Assembly: GCF_947251545.1 (NCBI RefSeq)
Contig: NZ_OX366362.1
Location: forward strand, 682,001-746,000
Direction: 5' to 3'
Length of the DNA stretch: 64,000 nt
Origin: Wolbachia endosymbiont (group A) of Anomoia purmunda
GTDB lineage: Bacteria; Pseudomonadota; Alphaproteobacteria; Rickettsiales; Anaplasmataceae
Shown piece after piece: positions 27,882 to 36,842 of the stretch. The position numbers and the translations under genes are program-made. Positions within the stretch are counted from its first letter, which is position 1. Each line of letters starts with the position of its first letter. A model generated the notes under the pieces. The model worked only from the letters and a program-made list of their open reading frames with translations, had not been told where the DNA came from and ran no database searches.

Positions 27882-29175
27882 GGAAAAGTGTAAGTAAAAT
27901 TGATAGAGTGAAGGAAAAGAATAAGGTATAAGTTCTTCTTGGATATGTGAATGAGAGAACTTACAATGGACAGAATAGCTTGCTTATCAAAAGACCTCAA
28001 TGAATTCTTTAATGAAAAAGCAGACGAAATATCAATTGCAGTAGGTTTTATAAAAAGAAAGAGAAAACTTAATGGCTCATCATTCATAAAAGCTATGGTT
28101 TTTGGTAACATAGGAGTTGGTGATTGCAGCATAGAAACAATGTGCCAATTGCTAAATGAAGACTCGATAGAAATTACAAAACAGGGTTTGGATTATATTA
28201 GCCTGCCCAGTAGCATGGAAGATATGTACAAAGGATATGGGAGTAGCTATAGAGATTGTGAGAGTAATACCAAATCAGGAATAAAGCTGCAGTTAGTCTT
28301 TGATTACCTGAACCAAGCGCTAGATAAGTTAAATTTAATAGAAGGAATAAGGTCGGATCAAGGTTATAGGGATTATCTGAACGGTTTATCAGCCAATGAT
28401 TTGCTAATATTTGATTTGTGCTACTTTGTGCCTAGTTCTTTTAAACAGATTGATGAAGCAGGTGCATATTTTGTTAGTCGTTATAAGTCTGATACCAATA
28501 TATATGATATAGAAACAAATCAAAAAATAGAGTTGTTGGAATGTTTAGAAGGTCAATCCCTTCTAGAGATGGAAGTGCTATTAGGAAAAGAAGTAAAAAT
28601 TAAAGTGAGAATTATATGTCAAAAATTAACTGAAGAACAGTCTATAATTAGAAGAAGAAGGGCTAATAAGTTAGCAAAATCACATGGATATACATCTTCT
28701 CAAAAGAATCAAAAATTGCTGGATTGGTCGATATTCATAACTAACGTTCCAGAGAGTAAAATCAGCGCTGAACAAGTATTAACAGTTTACAGGGTAAGAT
28801 GGCAGATTGAATTATTATTTAAATTGTATAAGAGTCACATCAGGCTTGACGAACTTAAAGGAAAACCATACAGAGTATTATGTGAACTATACGCTAAATT
28901 GTGCGCAATTCTTATATTTCATGGAATAGTTGGTTGTATAAAACTGAAAGAGAATACAGAGCTGAGTTTAACAAAGGCATTCATTGAATTAAAAAGAAGG
29001 ATTAGGGAGTTGTTTTTAGCGTTAAGCAGTAAAATTAATAATTTGAGAATTTTCCTGAAAAAACTTACCACAGACTGGTCACAATTTTCTGTGAAAGATA
29101 GATATAGAAAAACTAGAGTATCCACCTTAAGTTCATTGAATTTTCTTACCCTTGCTTCTTAACTTGACGCGTATG
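27865..29175 (+). mobile_element. IS4-family insertion sequence, copy 2 (internal deletion)
   Basis: 1311 bp with the same ends as copies 1 and 3. It has a 135-bp internal deletion and one extra base before the transposase start compared with the 1445-bp copies. Left flank TGTTGGTATCCT and right flank CGATCAGCAACC are not a target duplication. It joins truncated exoD to a truncated tail gene, so it marks a rearrangement join. Confidence 0.93.
27951..29162 (+). pseudogene. IS4 transposase with 45-residue in-frame deletion
   Basis: 403 codons instead of 448. The deletion removes the region between QGLD and YISLPSS, including the normal first catalytic Asp context LLDSSYISLP. The second Asp (LIFDLCYF) and the YREK signature remain. 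It is probably inactive, though the element could be moved in trans by the intact copies. Confidence 0.9.
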
Positions 29176-29176
29176 C

Positions 29177-30400
29177 GATCAGCAACCCGTACGTTCAATT
29201 ATTAAAATGCTGCAAAGTTGCTATTTTTTTGATGTGGTTGAACAGGACTCTAAACTGAAATTTGTCCAAAAGGGCAGGGGAGTTACAACTGTAATGCCAA
29301 TTGGTGAAACGGTTTTCAGTAACAATTCAAAACTTGCTAATATCAGTCAATTAGATTTAAACAATAAAGTTAACATCGTTTACTTTAACCGCAATTTTGG
29401 CTATCCAATTGATGTTAAATACGCTGAGTTGCCAAAGCAAGGCGCTGCTATAACAGTTGAAATACCGCTCATTATGGAGGAGGGAGAGGCGCAAAATATC
29501 GCTGAGGTTTTACTTTATTCTTCGTGGCAAGAGAGAAATATATACAATTTCAAGCTACCGATAAAATATGCATGGCTTGCTCCAAGTGATGTAATGACGA
29601 TTTTAGACGGTGAGAAAAAGCATACGGTGAGAATTATAAAAACAAAATTTGAAAGTATGTCCATTCAAGTGATTGGCGTTGGTTATGATCACTCTATATA
29701 TAAGCTCTCTTTTCCTTCAACAAGGTCACTTATGCTGAAGGAATACCCTCCTTCTCACATCAGCAAAACCATCATAGAAATGATAGATTTACCGCATGTT
29801 AAAGGTAATAGCGCAAGCTTTACTTTAATTAGCGAGGAAAAGAATTGGAAGGGAGCAACACTCTTTATTTCGGGTGACGATAAGGATTATAAGCCTATTA
29901 CAAGCACAAACAAGCAGTCTACTTACGGATATGTAATGGAATCTACCGACGAGGGGCTTATAGTAGTGTTACGTTTTGGTGTATTGAGTTCTTCATATAA
30001 CCATTATTTAAGTGGGAAACTAGCAATTTATCATGGTGTCATTCCAGCGCTTGACCATATTTCTCCTGGATCCCAGTGTCTGGGCACTGGGATGACAGAA
30101 GAGGGTTTTACAAGCACTAACGTTAGTACTATAAATGTAAGCAATTTAGCACTGGTTGGAAAAGAGGTAATAAAATTCCAGAGTGCTGAACTTATAGATA
30201 AAAATAAATATAAGCTTAGCAACCTAATTAGAGGGCAAGAAGGCACTAAAGAGACTGCAGGTGAAAAATTTACTCTGCTTGATGATTCAGTAATATCTTT
30301 CGAAGTGCAAAGGGGAAAAAAGTTTTACCTAAAAGCAGTGACTTATGGTGACTCGCTGGAAAATACGGAAGTGAAAGTGATAAATTCATTTAGTAATTGA
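29177..30400 (+). pseudogene. GTA-type tail/host-specificity protein, C-terminal fragment
   Basis: The frame is open from the IS4 boundary (DQQPVRSIIK, then MLQSCYFFDVV) for 407 residues. It resembles the C-terminal part of the large tail protein of Rhodobacter-type gene transfer agents (gp15/TIM-barrel protein), especially the end LSNLIRGQEGTKETAGEKF and YGDSLENTEV. The full family protein is over 1000 residues, so most is missing upstream of IS4 copy 2. A palindromic repeat is inserted in frame near 30034-30103. Confidence 0.65.
30034..30103. repeat. Palindromic repeat in frame in the GTA-type gene
   Basis: GTGTCATTCCAGCGCTTGACC, a short spacer, then GGATCCCAGTGTCTGGGC and ACTGGGATGACAG. 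It adds about 22 residues (GVIPALDHISPGSQ, CLGTGMTEE) without disturbing the frame. Confidence 0.82.
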
Positions 30401-30513
30401 AATTTAATAAAGTAAGTGCTAGAATTAATATACAGGTATTAATGGTAGAGATGGTATGAATAAGTATTGCTTGGTTGGAAGCAAGAGAAGATAATAACTT
30501 CTCAGAGTGGATA

Positions 30514-30601
30514 GGTGGCAGGTTGGATGTTTTTCTGAAGCACTTTCTGCCCAGGGAGTAGAAAAAAGACTTCGTGGGGGAGATTAACTGCTCCTGCCAC
30601 C
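30514..30601 (+). ncRNA. Candidate bridge RNA of IS110 copy 2
   Basis: GGTGGCAGG (30514-30522) pairs with CCTGCCACC (30593-30601), enclosing a region with further pairing potential (CTGCCCAGGGAG; CGTGGGGGAG). It lies in the non-coding 5' part of the element, 108 bases before the transposase start. A second small hairpin-like stretch (ATCATCGTGAGGCTCAC, then AAAATGTGATGA) follows. Confidence 0.55.
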
Positions 30602-30708
30602 GAAAATCATCGTGAGGCTCACAAAATGTGATGACCTCGTATAGGAGTTTGGAACAACCGGCAATATTCTACTCTGATATATTGAAATATGCAATTGGAG
30701 GAAAAAAT

Positions 30709-31728
30709 ATGCGTCACATTGGAGTTGATTTACATACCAATAGTTTTACTGCTTGTTACTTACAAGAAGGGAAACCTGAGCATATTCAAACGTTTCGCTT
30801 AAAAGACTTGGATAATTTCACCAAAGATCTTCAAGAAACATATGAAGTAGCCATAGAAGCAACAGGTAACAGCTGTTTCTTTTATGATGCAGTTTCACCT
30901 TACGTTAAACGCATAGTAATAATTGCTCCTGGACAGTTTGAAGTTGTTCGTCGCTCTGTGAACAAAACAGATAAGCATGATGCGCGAGCTATTGCTTTCT
31001 TTCTAAGCAAAGATATGTTGCCTGAGGCAAGGTGCAAAAACAAACAATGCCAGCAGTTAGCTTCTCTTCTTCAAACGAGAGATCAGTTAGTAAAGTCACG
31101 GGTATCTTTAATCAATAAAGTTCATGGTCTTTTTAATTATCATGGAATAAAAATTAAAAAAGAAGTACTTACAACTAAAGTAGGATTTGAGCGTGCTACT
31201 CAAAAGCATAATTGGGAGCCTTTAGAAAAAGTTGAAATTGAAGTGATTAGCTATCATTTAGAAGCTATCCGAGAAAGCCTTAAAAAACTTGAAAAGGAAA
31301 TTATAGCTTTTGCTAAACAACTTCCTGGGTTCAGCAATCTTATCAGCATAAAGGGAATTGGTCCAATTTCTGCAGCTGTCTTTATTGCAACAATTGGAGA
31401 CATTAATGATTTCCGTAGACCTGAGAAACTTACTGCATATTTTGGAGTTGTACCAAGAGTTTCTCAATCTAATCAGCAATGTACAATTGGAAGAATTACC
31501 AAACGAGGGTCAAAAATAGCGCGTACTTCTTTAGTTCAATGTACTTGGATTGCTGTACGTTACAGTCCTTACTTGAAAAGTTTTTATGAACATATAAAAA
31601 AGAAGCGTGGTTCTGCTAAAGCTATAACTGCTACTGCTAGGAAATTTCTTATAACTATTTTCTATACTCTTAAAAATGACTGGGTTTTTAAAGATTTCAC
31701 AAAATTTGAAATTTCTACTGGACAATAA
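30709..31728 (+). CDS. IS110-family DEDD transposase (copy 2)
   Basis: 339 residues from the ATG at 30709, reading the same as the copy 1 protein throughout. The frame is open back to 30628, but TGGAGG just before 30709 and the usual MRHIGVDLH beginning favour this start. Intact. Confidence 0.93.
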   Translation: MRHIGVDLHTNSFTACYLQEGKPEHIQTFRLKDLDNFTKDLQETYEVAIEATGNSCFFYDAVSPYVKRIVIIAPGQFEVVRRSVNKTDKHDARAIAFFLSKDMLPEARCKNKQCQQLASLLQTRDQLVKSRVSLINKVHGLFNYHGIKIKKEVLTTKVGFERATQKHNWEPLEKVEIEVISYHLEAIRESLKKLEKEIIAFAKQLPGFSNLISIKGIGPISAAVFIATIGDINDFRRPEKLTAYFGVVPRVSQSNQQCTIGRITKRGSKIARTSLVQCTWIAVRYSPYLKSFYEHIKKKRGSAKAITATARKFLITIFYTLKNDWVFKDFTKFEISTGQ

Positions 31729-31730
31729 TC

Positions 31731-31737
31731 ATAGGAG
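31731..31737 (+). promoter_or_regulatory. Ribosome binding site donated by IS110
   Basis: ATAGGAG, the terminal bases of IS110 copy 2, sits 7 bases before the ATG of the 31745 gene, at normal Shine-Dalgarno spacing. The native upstream region of this gene has been replaced by the IS. Confidence 0.6.
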
Positions 31738-31744
31738 ATATAAC

Positions 31745-32560
31745 ATGTCAAAGGAAATGGTCAATGCGTTGAAAGCTGAAGTGAAGAAGCTCAAATATGC
31801 TGATTTCAAAGCTAACACTTGGGACGAAGTAATTTCTGGTGAGGGAACATATAAGGATCTTAATAGAACACACGACCTTGCTATTAACGGACAAAAAATA
31901 ACTAACGAATTTATTAACAATCTGTATTCAAAACATAAAAATCTAATTCTACGGGATGAAAACGGAAAAGGGAATTATCGTCCATTTCTCAGACAAATTT
32001 TTACAGAAATGTTTAAACAGGTTGGTGCAACAATTCCCAATAACTCTATTATTGAGGAGTTAATAAATAACTATTATCAGGGCGGATATACTCATTTTCT
32101 TCCTAATGATATGAGTCAAGCTCTTGGATCTTTTCATTTGTTAACGCAAAGCAGCTGTATGACAAGAGAGTATATTATGGATTGTCGTGAACCCAATTGT
32201 ATAAAGCTTAGTTTTAGCATGAAATATACAAAAATGCTTAACTATGATGATCGTACATATATCGAAACACCAGGTTTTTGCAGTTCAGCGGAGTTTAAAC
32301 TGAAATGTGAAGATAAAAATGTAACATATGAAGATGGTAAAGTACTTCTTACCATTCCTAAAGAGCTGAAAAACTACAAAGTAAGTGGTAAGAATTTGTT
32401 TGATATTATTGTTGAATATTTTCAAAAAATTTGCGAAAAATTAGGTTTTAAATTTGAGACTAAAATAGAACATAGCCTTGGTGAACCACTAAAGGTAATG
32501 AGTGAGGCAAATGTATCTTCTGTTGAAGACTTAAAGCTTAAAGTGAGTAATCAAGGGTAA
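31745..32560 (+). CDS. Wolbachia-type protein, paralogue of 51837-52781
   Basis: 271 residues, function not recognised. It shares with the 51837 gene a middle motif (IFTEMFKQVGATIP / IFKEMFGYSGAKVP) and a C-terminal segment (LFDIIVEYFQKICEKLGFKF). No signal peptide or clear membrane span. The ATG at 31745 lies just beyond IS110 copy 2, and its ribosome site AGGAG is the last five bases of the IS. The frame also runs back into the IS to 31676. Possibly an effector; unproven. Confidence 0.75.
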   Translation: MSKEMVNALKAEVKKLKYADFKANTWDEVISGEGTYKDLNRTHDLAINGQKITNEFINNLYSKHKNLILRDENGKGNYRPFLRQIFTEMFKQVGATIPNNSIIEELINNYYQGGYTHFLPNDMSQALGSFHLLTQSSCMTREYIMDCREPNCIKLSFSMKYTKMLNYDDRTYIETPGFCSSAEFKLKCEDKNVTYEDGKVLLTIPKELKNYKVSGKNLFDIIVEYFQKICEKLGFKFETKIEHSLGEPLKVMSEANVSSVEDLKLKVSNQG

Positions 32561-32589
32561 GATATTGAAATTCGTGCTTTTAACTTAAG

Positions 32590-32616
32590 ATCCCAGTGTT
32601 ACGCACTGGGATGACA
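32590..32616. repeat. Palindromic repeat
   Basis: TCCCAGTGTTACGCACTGGG followed by ATGACA, a member of the window-wide palindrome family, in the gap between the 31745 gene and the MFS transporter. A partner ACTCGAATGAC half-unit follows near 32636. Confidence 0.75.
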
Positions 32617-32728
32617 AAGGAGGGCAGTGTCCGCTACTCGAATGACATCGTTTACTATGTAACATTGTACTTATACTAATGAAAAAAATACATTATAATT
32701 AAGTATATTTAATCCAATAAATCATTAA

Positions 32729-33943
32729 GTGAAAACAGCTTTTTTGCAAAATATCATCTCTCTTATTATGATATTGTCTGTAGCAATTGTCGATATGGCA
32801 ACTGACCTATACTCAGTTGCACTACCAAGCATTGCCAATTATTTTAAAGTAGAAGGCAGTGTAGTACAGCTTACAATTAGCTTAAATCTAGTTGGATTTG
32901 CGGTATCTGGATTAATTTATGGTCCATTATCAGACCACTATGGTAGGCGTCCAATGATGTTGATTGGTATGACAATTTTTACTTTGGCAAGTGTCATGTG
33001 TTGTATAGCCGACAGTATTGCGCTCTTGATACTAATTCGCTTCATACAAGGAACAGGGGCTGGTGTTGCAGGTGTTGTTGGGTATGCAGCAATAAGGGAT
33101 ATGTACTCGGGTAGTGAATACTCGAGAGTAATTTCAAAATTAAATATGGTTGTGGCACTCTCACCTGGAATAGCTCCAGTGGTGGGCAGTTATATAATTT
33201 CACATGGTTATCATTGGAAATTTTTGTTTTTTATTATGTCACTTGCAGCAATTGCTATGCTTATTTTTATCTACTTTAAGTTACAAGAAACACTCACTGT
33301 GAATAAAAATACAACTAATGTGATTGTTAATATCCTTAAGCAATATATATCAATATTTAGAAATTATCGTTTCCTTGGGTTTTCAGCCATTCATGGATTA
33401 ACTTTCATGTGGCTTTGGGCATACATTGCTAACTACCCGTTCATATTTGAATCGATGGGCATTGAAGTACAGTATTTTGGCTACCTCATATCGATCATAG
33501 TCATATTCTACATAATTGGAACTTTAATTAATAGAAGGTATGTGCCGAAAATAGGGGTGAGCAAAATGCTAATAATAGGTTTGGTGTTACCGATAATATC
33601 CGATAGTTTATTGGTATATTTTTATTTCGCGGACAAGTTGAACATATTCATTCTTCAAGTTGCCTGGATTCCAGCTAATATCGGACTTGCATTAGTAATC
33701 AGCAATAACGTAACTTCTGCTTTAGAAACGATCAAAGGTATAGGGCTTGGTAGTGCAGTTCTCTCATTCTGCAATATGATGTTTGGGGCTATTGGAATAT
33801 ATATAGTAGGAAAATTTTTTCGCTATGGTATTTTACCAAATTTACTATTAACAATAGCATGTTCTACAATTGCAATTCTTATGTACAGCCGGCTCAAATG
33901 TACTGAAAAACACGGGCATTATTTACGTGATCCAGGAACATAG
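32729..33943 (+). CDS. MFS transporter, Bcr/CflA drug-efflux type
   Basis: 404 residues, GTG start, about 12 membrane spans. The MFS loop 2-3 signature is GPLSDHYGRRPMML, and DMATDLYSVALPSI in span 1 is typical of the Bcr/CflA subfamily. It probably exports a small molecule using the proton gradient; the substrate is unknown. It stands alone, with a ~100-bp gap to the following ankyrin gene. Confidence 0.9.
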   Translation: MKTAFLQNIISLIMILSVAIVDMATDLYSVALPSIANYFKVEGSVVQLTISLNLVGFAVSGLIYGPLSDHYGRRPMMLIGMTIFTLASVMCCIADSIALLILIRFIQGTGAGVAGVVGYAAIRDMYSGSEYSRVISKLNMVVALSPGIAPVVGSYIISHGYHWKFLFFIMSLAAIAMLIFIYFKLQETLTVNKNTTNVIVNILKQYISIFRNYRFLGFSAIHGLTFMWLWAYIANYPFIFESMGIEVQYFGYLISIIVIFYIIGTLINRRYVPKIGVSKMLIIGLVLPIISDSLLVYFYFADKLNIFILQVAWIPANIGLALVISNNVTSALETIKGIGLGSAVLSFCNMMFGAIGIYIVGKFFRYGILPNLLLTIACSTIAILMYSRLKCTEKHGHYLRDPGT

Positions 33944-34052
33944 AGCTCATGGGTTATTAATGACTTTATCATGATAATATAATTTTACAGGGGGTGAGAG
34001 CTCATAGATTATTAACGGCTTTATCATAACAATATAGTTTTACAAAGAGGTG
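33943..34052. repeat. Tandem 55-bp duplication upstream of ankyrin gene
   Basis: Two units start GAGCTCATGGGTTATTAATG and GAGCTCATAGATTATTAACG at 33943 and 33998. Each ends in ...ATATA(A/G)TTTTACA. The second lies immediately before the ankyrin ribosome site (AGAGGTGTAGG), so the duplication may double a promoter or operator. Confidence 0.7.
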
Positions 34053-34056
34053 TAGG

Positions 34057-34780
34057 ATGAGTAGTTCACAAAGTATAGATGATTTGTTTCAGGCTGCTAA
34101 AAGAGGTGATATTGATGCAGTAAACCGTCTAATAAGTGAAGGAGCAGATGTTAATGCAACAGGTTTGTGGCAAAAGACTCCTCTACATTGGGCTGCTGAA
34201 AAGGGCCATAAAGAGATAGTAGAAGTCCTACTGAAAGTAGAAGGGATCAATGTTAATGCAACAGATCAAATTGGACAGGCTCCTCTATATTGGGCTGCTG
34301 AAAATAACCATAAAGAGGTAGTAGAAGCTCTACTAAAAGTAGAAGGGATCAATGTTAATGCAACAAATTGGTTGCAAAAGATTCTTTTACATTGGGCTGC
34401 TGAAAATGGCCATAAGCAGGTGGTGCAAGCTCTATTGGATAAAGGGGCAAATGTTAATGCAACAGATTCGTCGCAAAAGACTCCTTTACATTTAGCTGCT
34501 GAAAAGGGCCATAAAGAGGTAGTGGAAGCCCTACTGCAAGTAAATGGGATCAATGTTAATGTAACAGATTCGTCGCAAAAGACTCCTCTACATTTGGCTG
34601 TTGAAGGGGGCCATAAAGAGGTAGTAGAAGCCCTACTGCAAGTAAATGGAATCAATGTTAATGCAACGGATTCGTTGCAAAGGACTCCTCTACATTCGGC
34701 TGCTGAAAGGGGCCATAAAGAGGTAGTAGAAGCTCTATTGGATAAAGGGGCAAATGTTAATGCAGAGGGTAGTAATAAAC
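34057..34780 (+). pseudogene. Ankyrin gene, part 1 (before IS4 copy 3)
   Basis: 241 codons: a short N-terminus (MSSSQSIDDLFQAAKRGDID) then about seven ankyrin repeats with the local consensus TPLHxAAExGHKEVVEALL and INVNATD. The gene is interrupted at 34780/34781 by IS4 copy 3. Removing the IS and one 12-bp duplication restores the frame into part 2. Confidence 0.88.
34769..34780 (+). repeat. 12-bp target duplication of IS4 copy 3 (left)
   Basis: GTAGTAATAAAC at 34769-34780 is repeated exactly at 36226-36237 on the other side of the element, the 10-13 bp size typical of IS4. It shows recent simple insertion. Confidence 0.93.
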
Positions 34781-36225
34781 CATACGCGTCAAGTTAAGGA
34801 AAAGTGTAAGTAAAATTGATAGAGTGAAGGAAAAGAATAAGGTATAAGTTCTCTTGGATATGTGAATGAGAGAACTTACAATGGACAGAATAGCTTGCTT
34901 ATCAAAAGACCTCAATGAATTCTTTAATGAAAAAGCAGACGAAATATCAATTGCAGTAGGTTTTATAAAAAGAAAGAGAAAACTTAATGGCTCATCATTC
35001 ATAAAAGCTATGGTTTTTGGTAACATAGGAGTTGGTGATTGCAGCATAGAAACAATGTGCCAATTGCTAAATGAAGACTCGATAGAAATTACAAAACAGG
35101 GTTTGGATTTTAGATTTACTGAAGAAGCAGTGGAATTTATGAAAAGAATGTATAATGAATCTTTAGTTTTATTTAAAAACAGCTTACAGGTTGATTGCAG
35201 AATTTTGAAGCAATTTAGAAGCATTAAGCTATTGGATAGTAGCTATATTAGCCTGCCCAGTAGCATGGAAGATATGTACAAAGGATATGGGAGTAGCTAT
35301 AGAGATTGTGAGAGTAATACCAAATCAGGAATAAAGCTGCAGTTAGTCTTTGATTACCTGAACCAAGCGCTAGATAAGTTAAATTTAATAGAAGGAATAA
35401 GGTCGGATCAAGGTTATAGGGATTATCTGAACGGTTTATCAGCCAATGATTTGCTAATATTTGATTTGTGCTACTTTGTGCCTAGTTCTTTTAAACAGAT
35501 TGATGAAGCAGGTGCATATTTTGTTAGTCGTTATAAGTCTGATACCAATATATATGATATAGAAACAAATCAAAAAATAGAGTTGTTGGAATGTTTAGAA
35601 GGTCAATCCCTTCTAGAGATGGAAGTGCTATTAGGAAAAGAAGTAAAAATTAAAGTGAGAATTATATGTCAAAAATTAACTGAAGAACAGTCTATAATTA
35701 GAAGAAGAAGGGCTAATAAGTTAGCAAAATCACATGGATATACATCTTCTCAAAAGAATCAAAAATTGCTGGATTGGTCGATATTCATAACTAACGTTCC
35801 AGAGAGTAAAATCAGCGCTGAACAAGTATTAACAGTTTACAGGGTAAGATGGCAGATTGAATTATTATTTAAATTGTATAAGAGTCACATCAGGCTTGAC
35901 GAACTTAAAGGAAAACCATACAGAGTATTATGTGAACTATACGCTAAATTGTGCGCAATTCTTATATTTCATGGAATAGTTGGTTGTATAAAACTGAAAG
36001 AGAATACAGAGCTGAGTTTAACAAAGGCATTCATTGAATTAAAAAGAAGGATTAGGGAGTTGTTTTTAGCGTTAAGCAGTAAAATTAATAATTTGAGAAT
36101 TTTCCTGAAAAAACTTACCACAGACTGGTCACAATTTTCTGTGAAAGATAGATATAGAAAAACTAGAGTATCCACCTTAAGTTCATTGAATTTTCTTACC
36201 CTTGCTTCTTAACTTGACGCGTATG
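34781..36225 (+). mobile_element. IS4-family insertion sequence, copy 3
   Basis: 1445 bp with ends CATACGCGTCAAGTTAAG and the reverse complement. It is the only one of the three copies with a target duplication, so it fixes the true boundaries of the element. Confidence 0.96.
34866..36212 (+). CDS. IS4-family DDE transposase (copy 3)
   Basis: 448 residues, same sequence as copy 1 as far as I can read. The DDE residues (LLDSSYISLP, LIFDLCYF) and the YREK signature are intact, so it is probably able to move all three copies. Confidence 0.95.
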   Translation: MRELTMDRIACLSKDLNEFFNEKADEISIAVGFIKRKRKLNGSSFIKAMVFGNIGVGDCSIETMCQLLNEDSIEITKQGLDFRFTEEAVEFMKRMYNESLVLFKNSLQVDCRILKQFRSIKLLDSSYISLPSSMEDMYKGYGSSYRDCESNTKSGIKLQLVFDYLNQALDKLNLIEGIRSDQGYRDYLNGLSANDLLIFDLCYFVPSSFKQIDEAGAYFVSRYKSDTNIYDIETNQKIELLECLEGQSLLEMEVLLGKEVKIKVRIICQKLTEEQSIIRRRRANKLAKSHGYTSSQKNQKLLDWSIFITNVPESKISAEQVLTVYRVRWQIELLFKLYKSHIRLDELKGKPYRVLCELYAKLCAILIFHGIVGCIKLKENTELSLTKAFIELKRRIRELFLALSSKINNLRIFLKKLTTDWSQFSVKDRYRKTRVSTLSSLNFLTLAS

Positions 36226-36237
36226 GTAGTAATAAAC

Positions 36238-36842
36238 AGACTCCTCTACACTTGGCTGCTACACATGGCCATAAAGGGATAGTAGAAGCTCTATTGGACA
36301 AAGGGGCAAATGTTAATGCAGTAGATAAAGGTAGAAAGACTCCTTTCGATTTAACTACTAACGAAGAAATAAAAACTCTATTGCAAAACACAGATAAATT
36401 ACTTGAGGCTGCTAAAAGTGGTGATATTAGTGAAGTAAAGCGTCTAATAAGTGAAGGAGCAAACGTTAACGCAGTTGAAGATTTGTATACTCCTTTATAT
36501 TGGGCTGCTAAAAATGGTCATTTTAATATAGTAGAAGTTCTATTAGATAATGGAGCATATGTTGATGGTGTCAATTATTCTATGGAACGTGATGTGTTGA
36601 CTCTATTACAAAAAAAAGAAGCTGAATATTGCAAGAGCTCTTTACATCTGGCTGCTAGGCTTGGCAAGTTGGAAGCAGTAAAAGATCTATTAGAGAGAGG
36701 AGTAGATGTTAATGTACAAAATGATAAAAAGAGACTCCTTTACACTTCGCTGCTGAAAATGGCCATAAGCAGGTGGTGCAAGCTCTATTGGACAAAGGGA
36801 CAAATGTTAATGCAGAAGATGAAGAGGGAAACACTACCTTAG
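36238..36842 (+). pseudogene. Ankyrin gene, part 2 (after IS4 copy 3)
   Basis: Continues part 1 in frame once the IS is removed: TPLHLAATHGHKGIVEALL, then several more repeats to GVDVNVQNDKK near 36730. After that the frame reads nonsense (RLLYTSLLKMAISRW) because the ankyrin frame continues in another register (part 3). Confidence 0.85.

Larger units (their letters stand above)
30447..31737 (+). mobile_element. IS110-family element, copy 2
   Basis: 1291 bp, inverted relative to copy 1. The ends are AGAGATGGTATGAATAAG and CAATAATCATAGGAG. Flanks differ from copy 1 (TATTAATGGT on the left, ATATAACATG on the right), so the two are independent insertions or the ends of a rearranged block. AG occurs at both ends and is a possible core dinucleotide. 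Confidence 0.92.

Noticed and set aside
7397-29175. Simple inversion between IS4 copies 1 and 2
   Set aside because: Swapping the flanks back does not create a matching 12-bp duplication at either site, so one inversion does not explain them.
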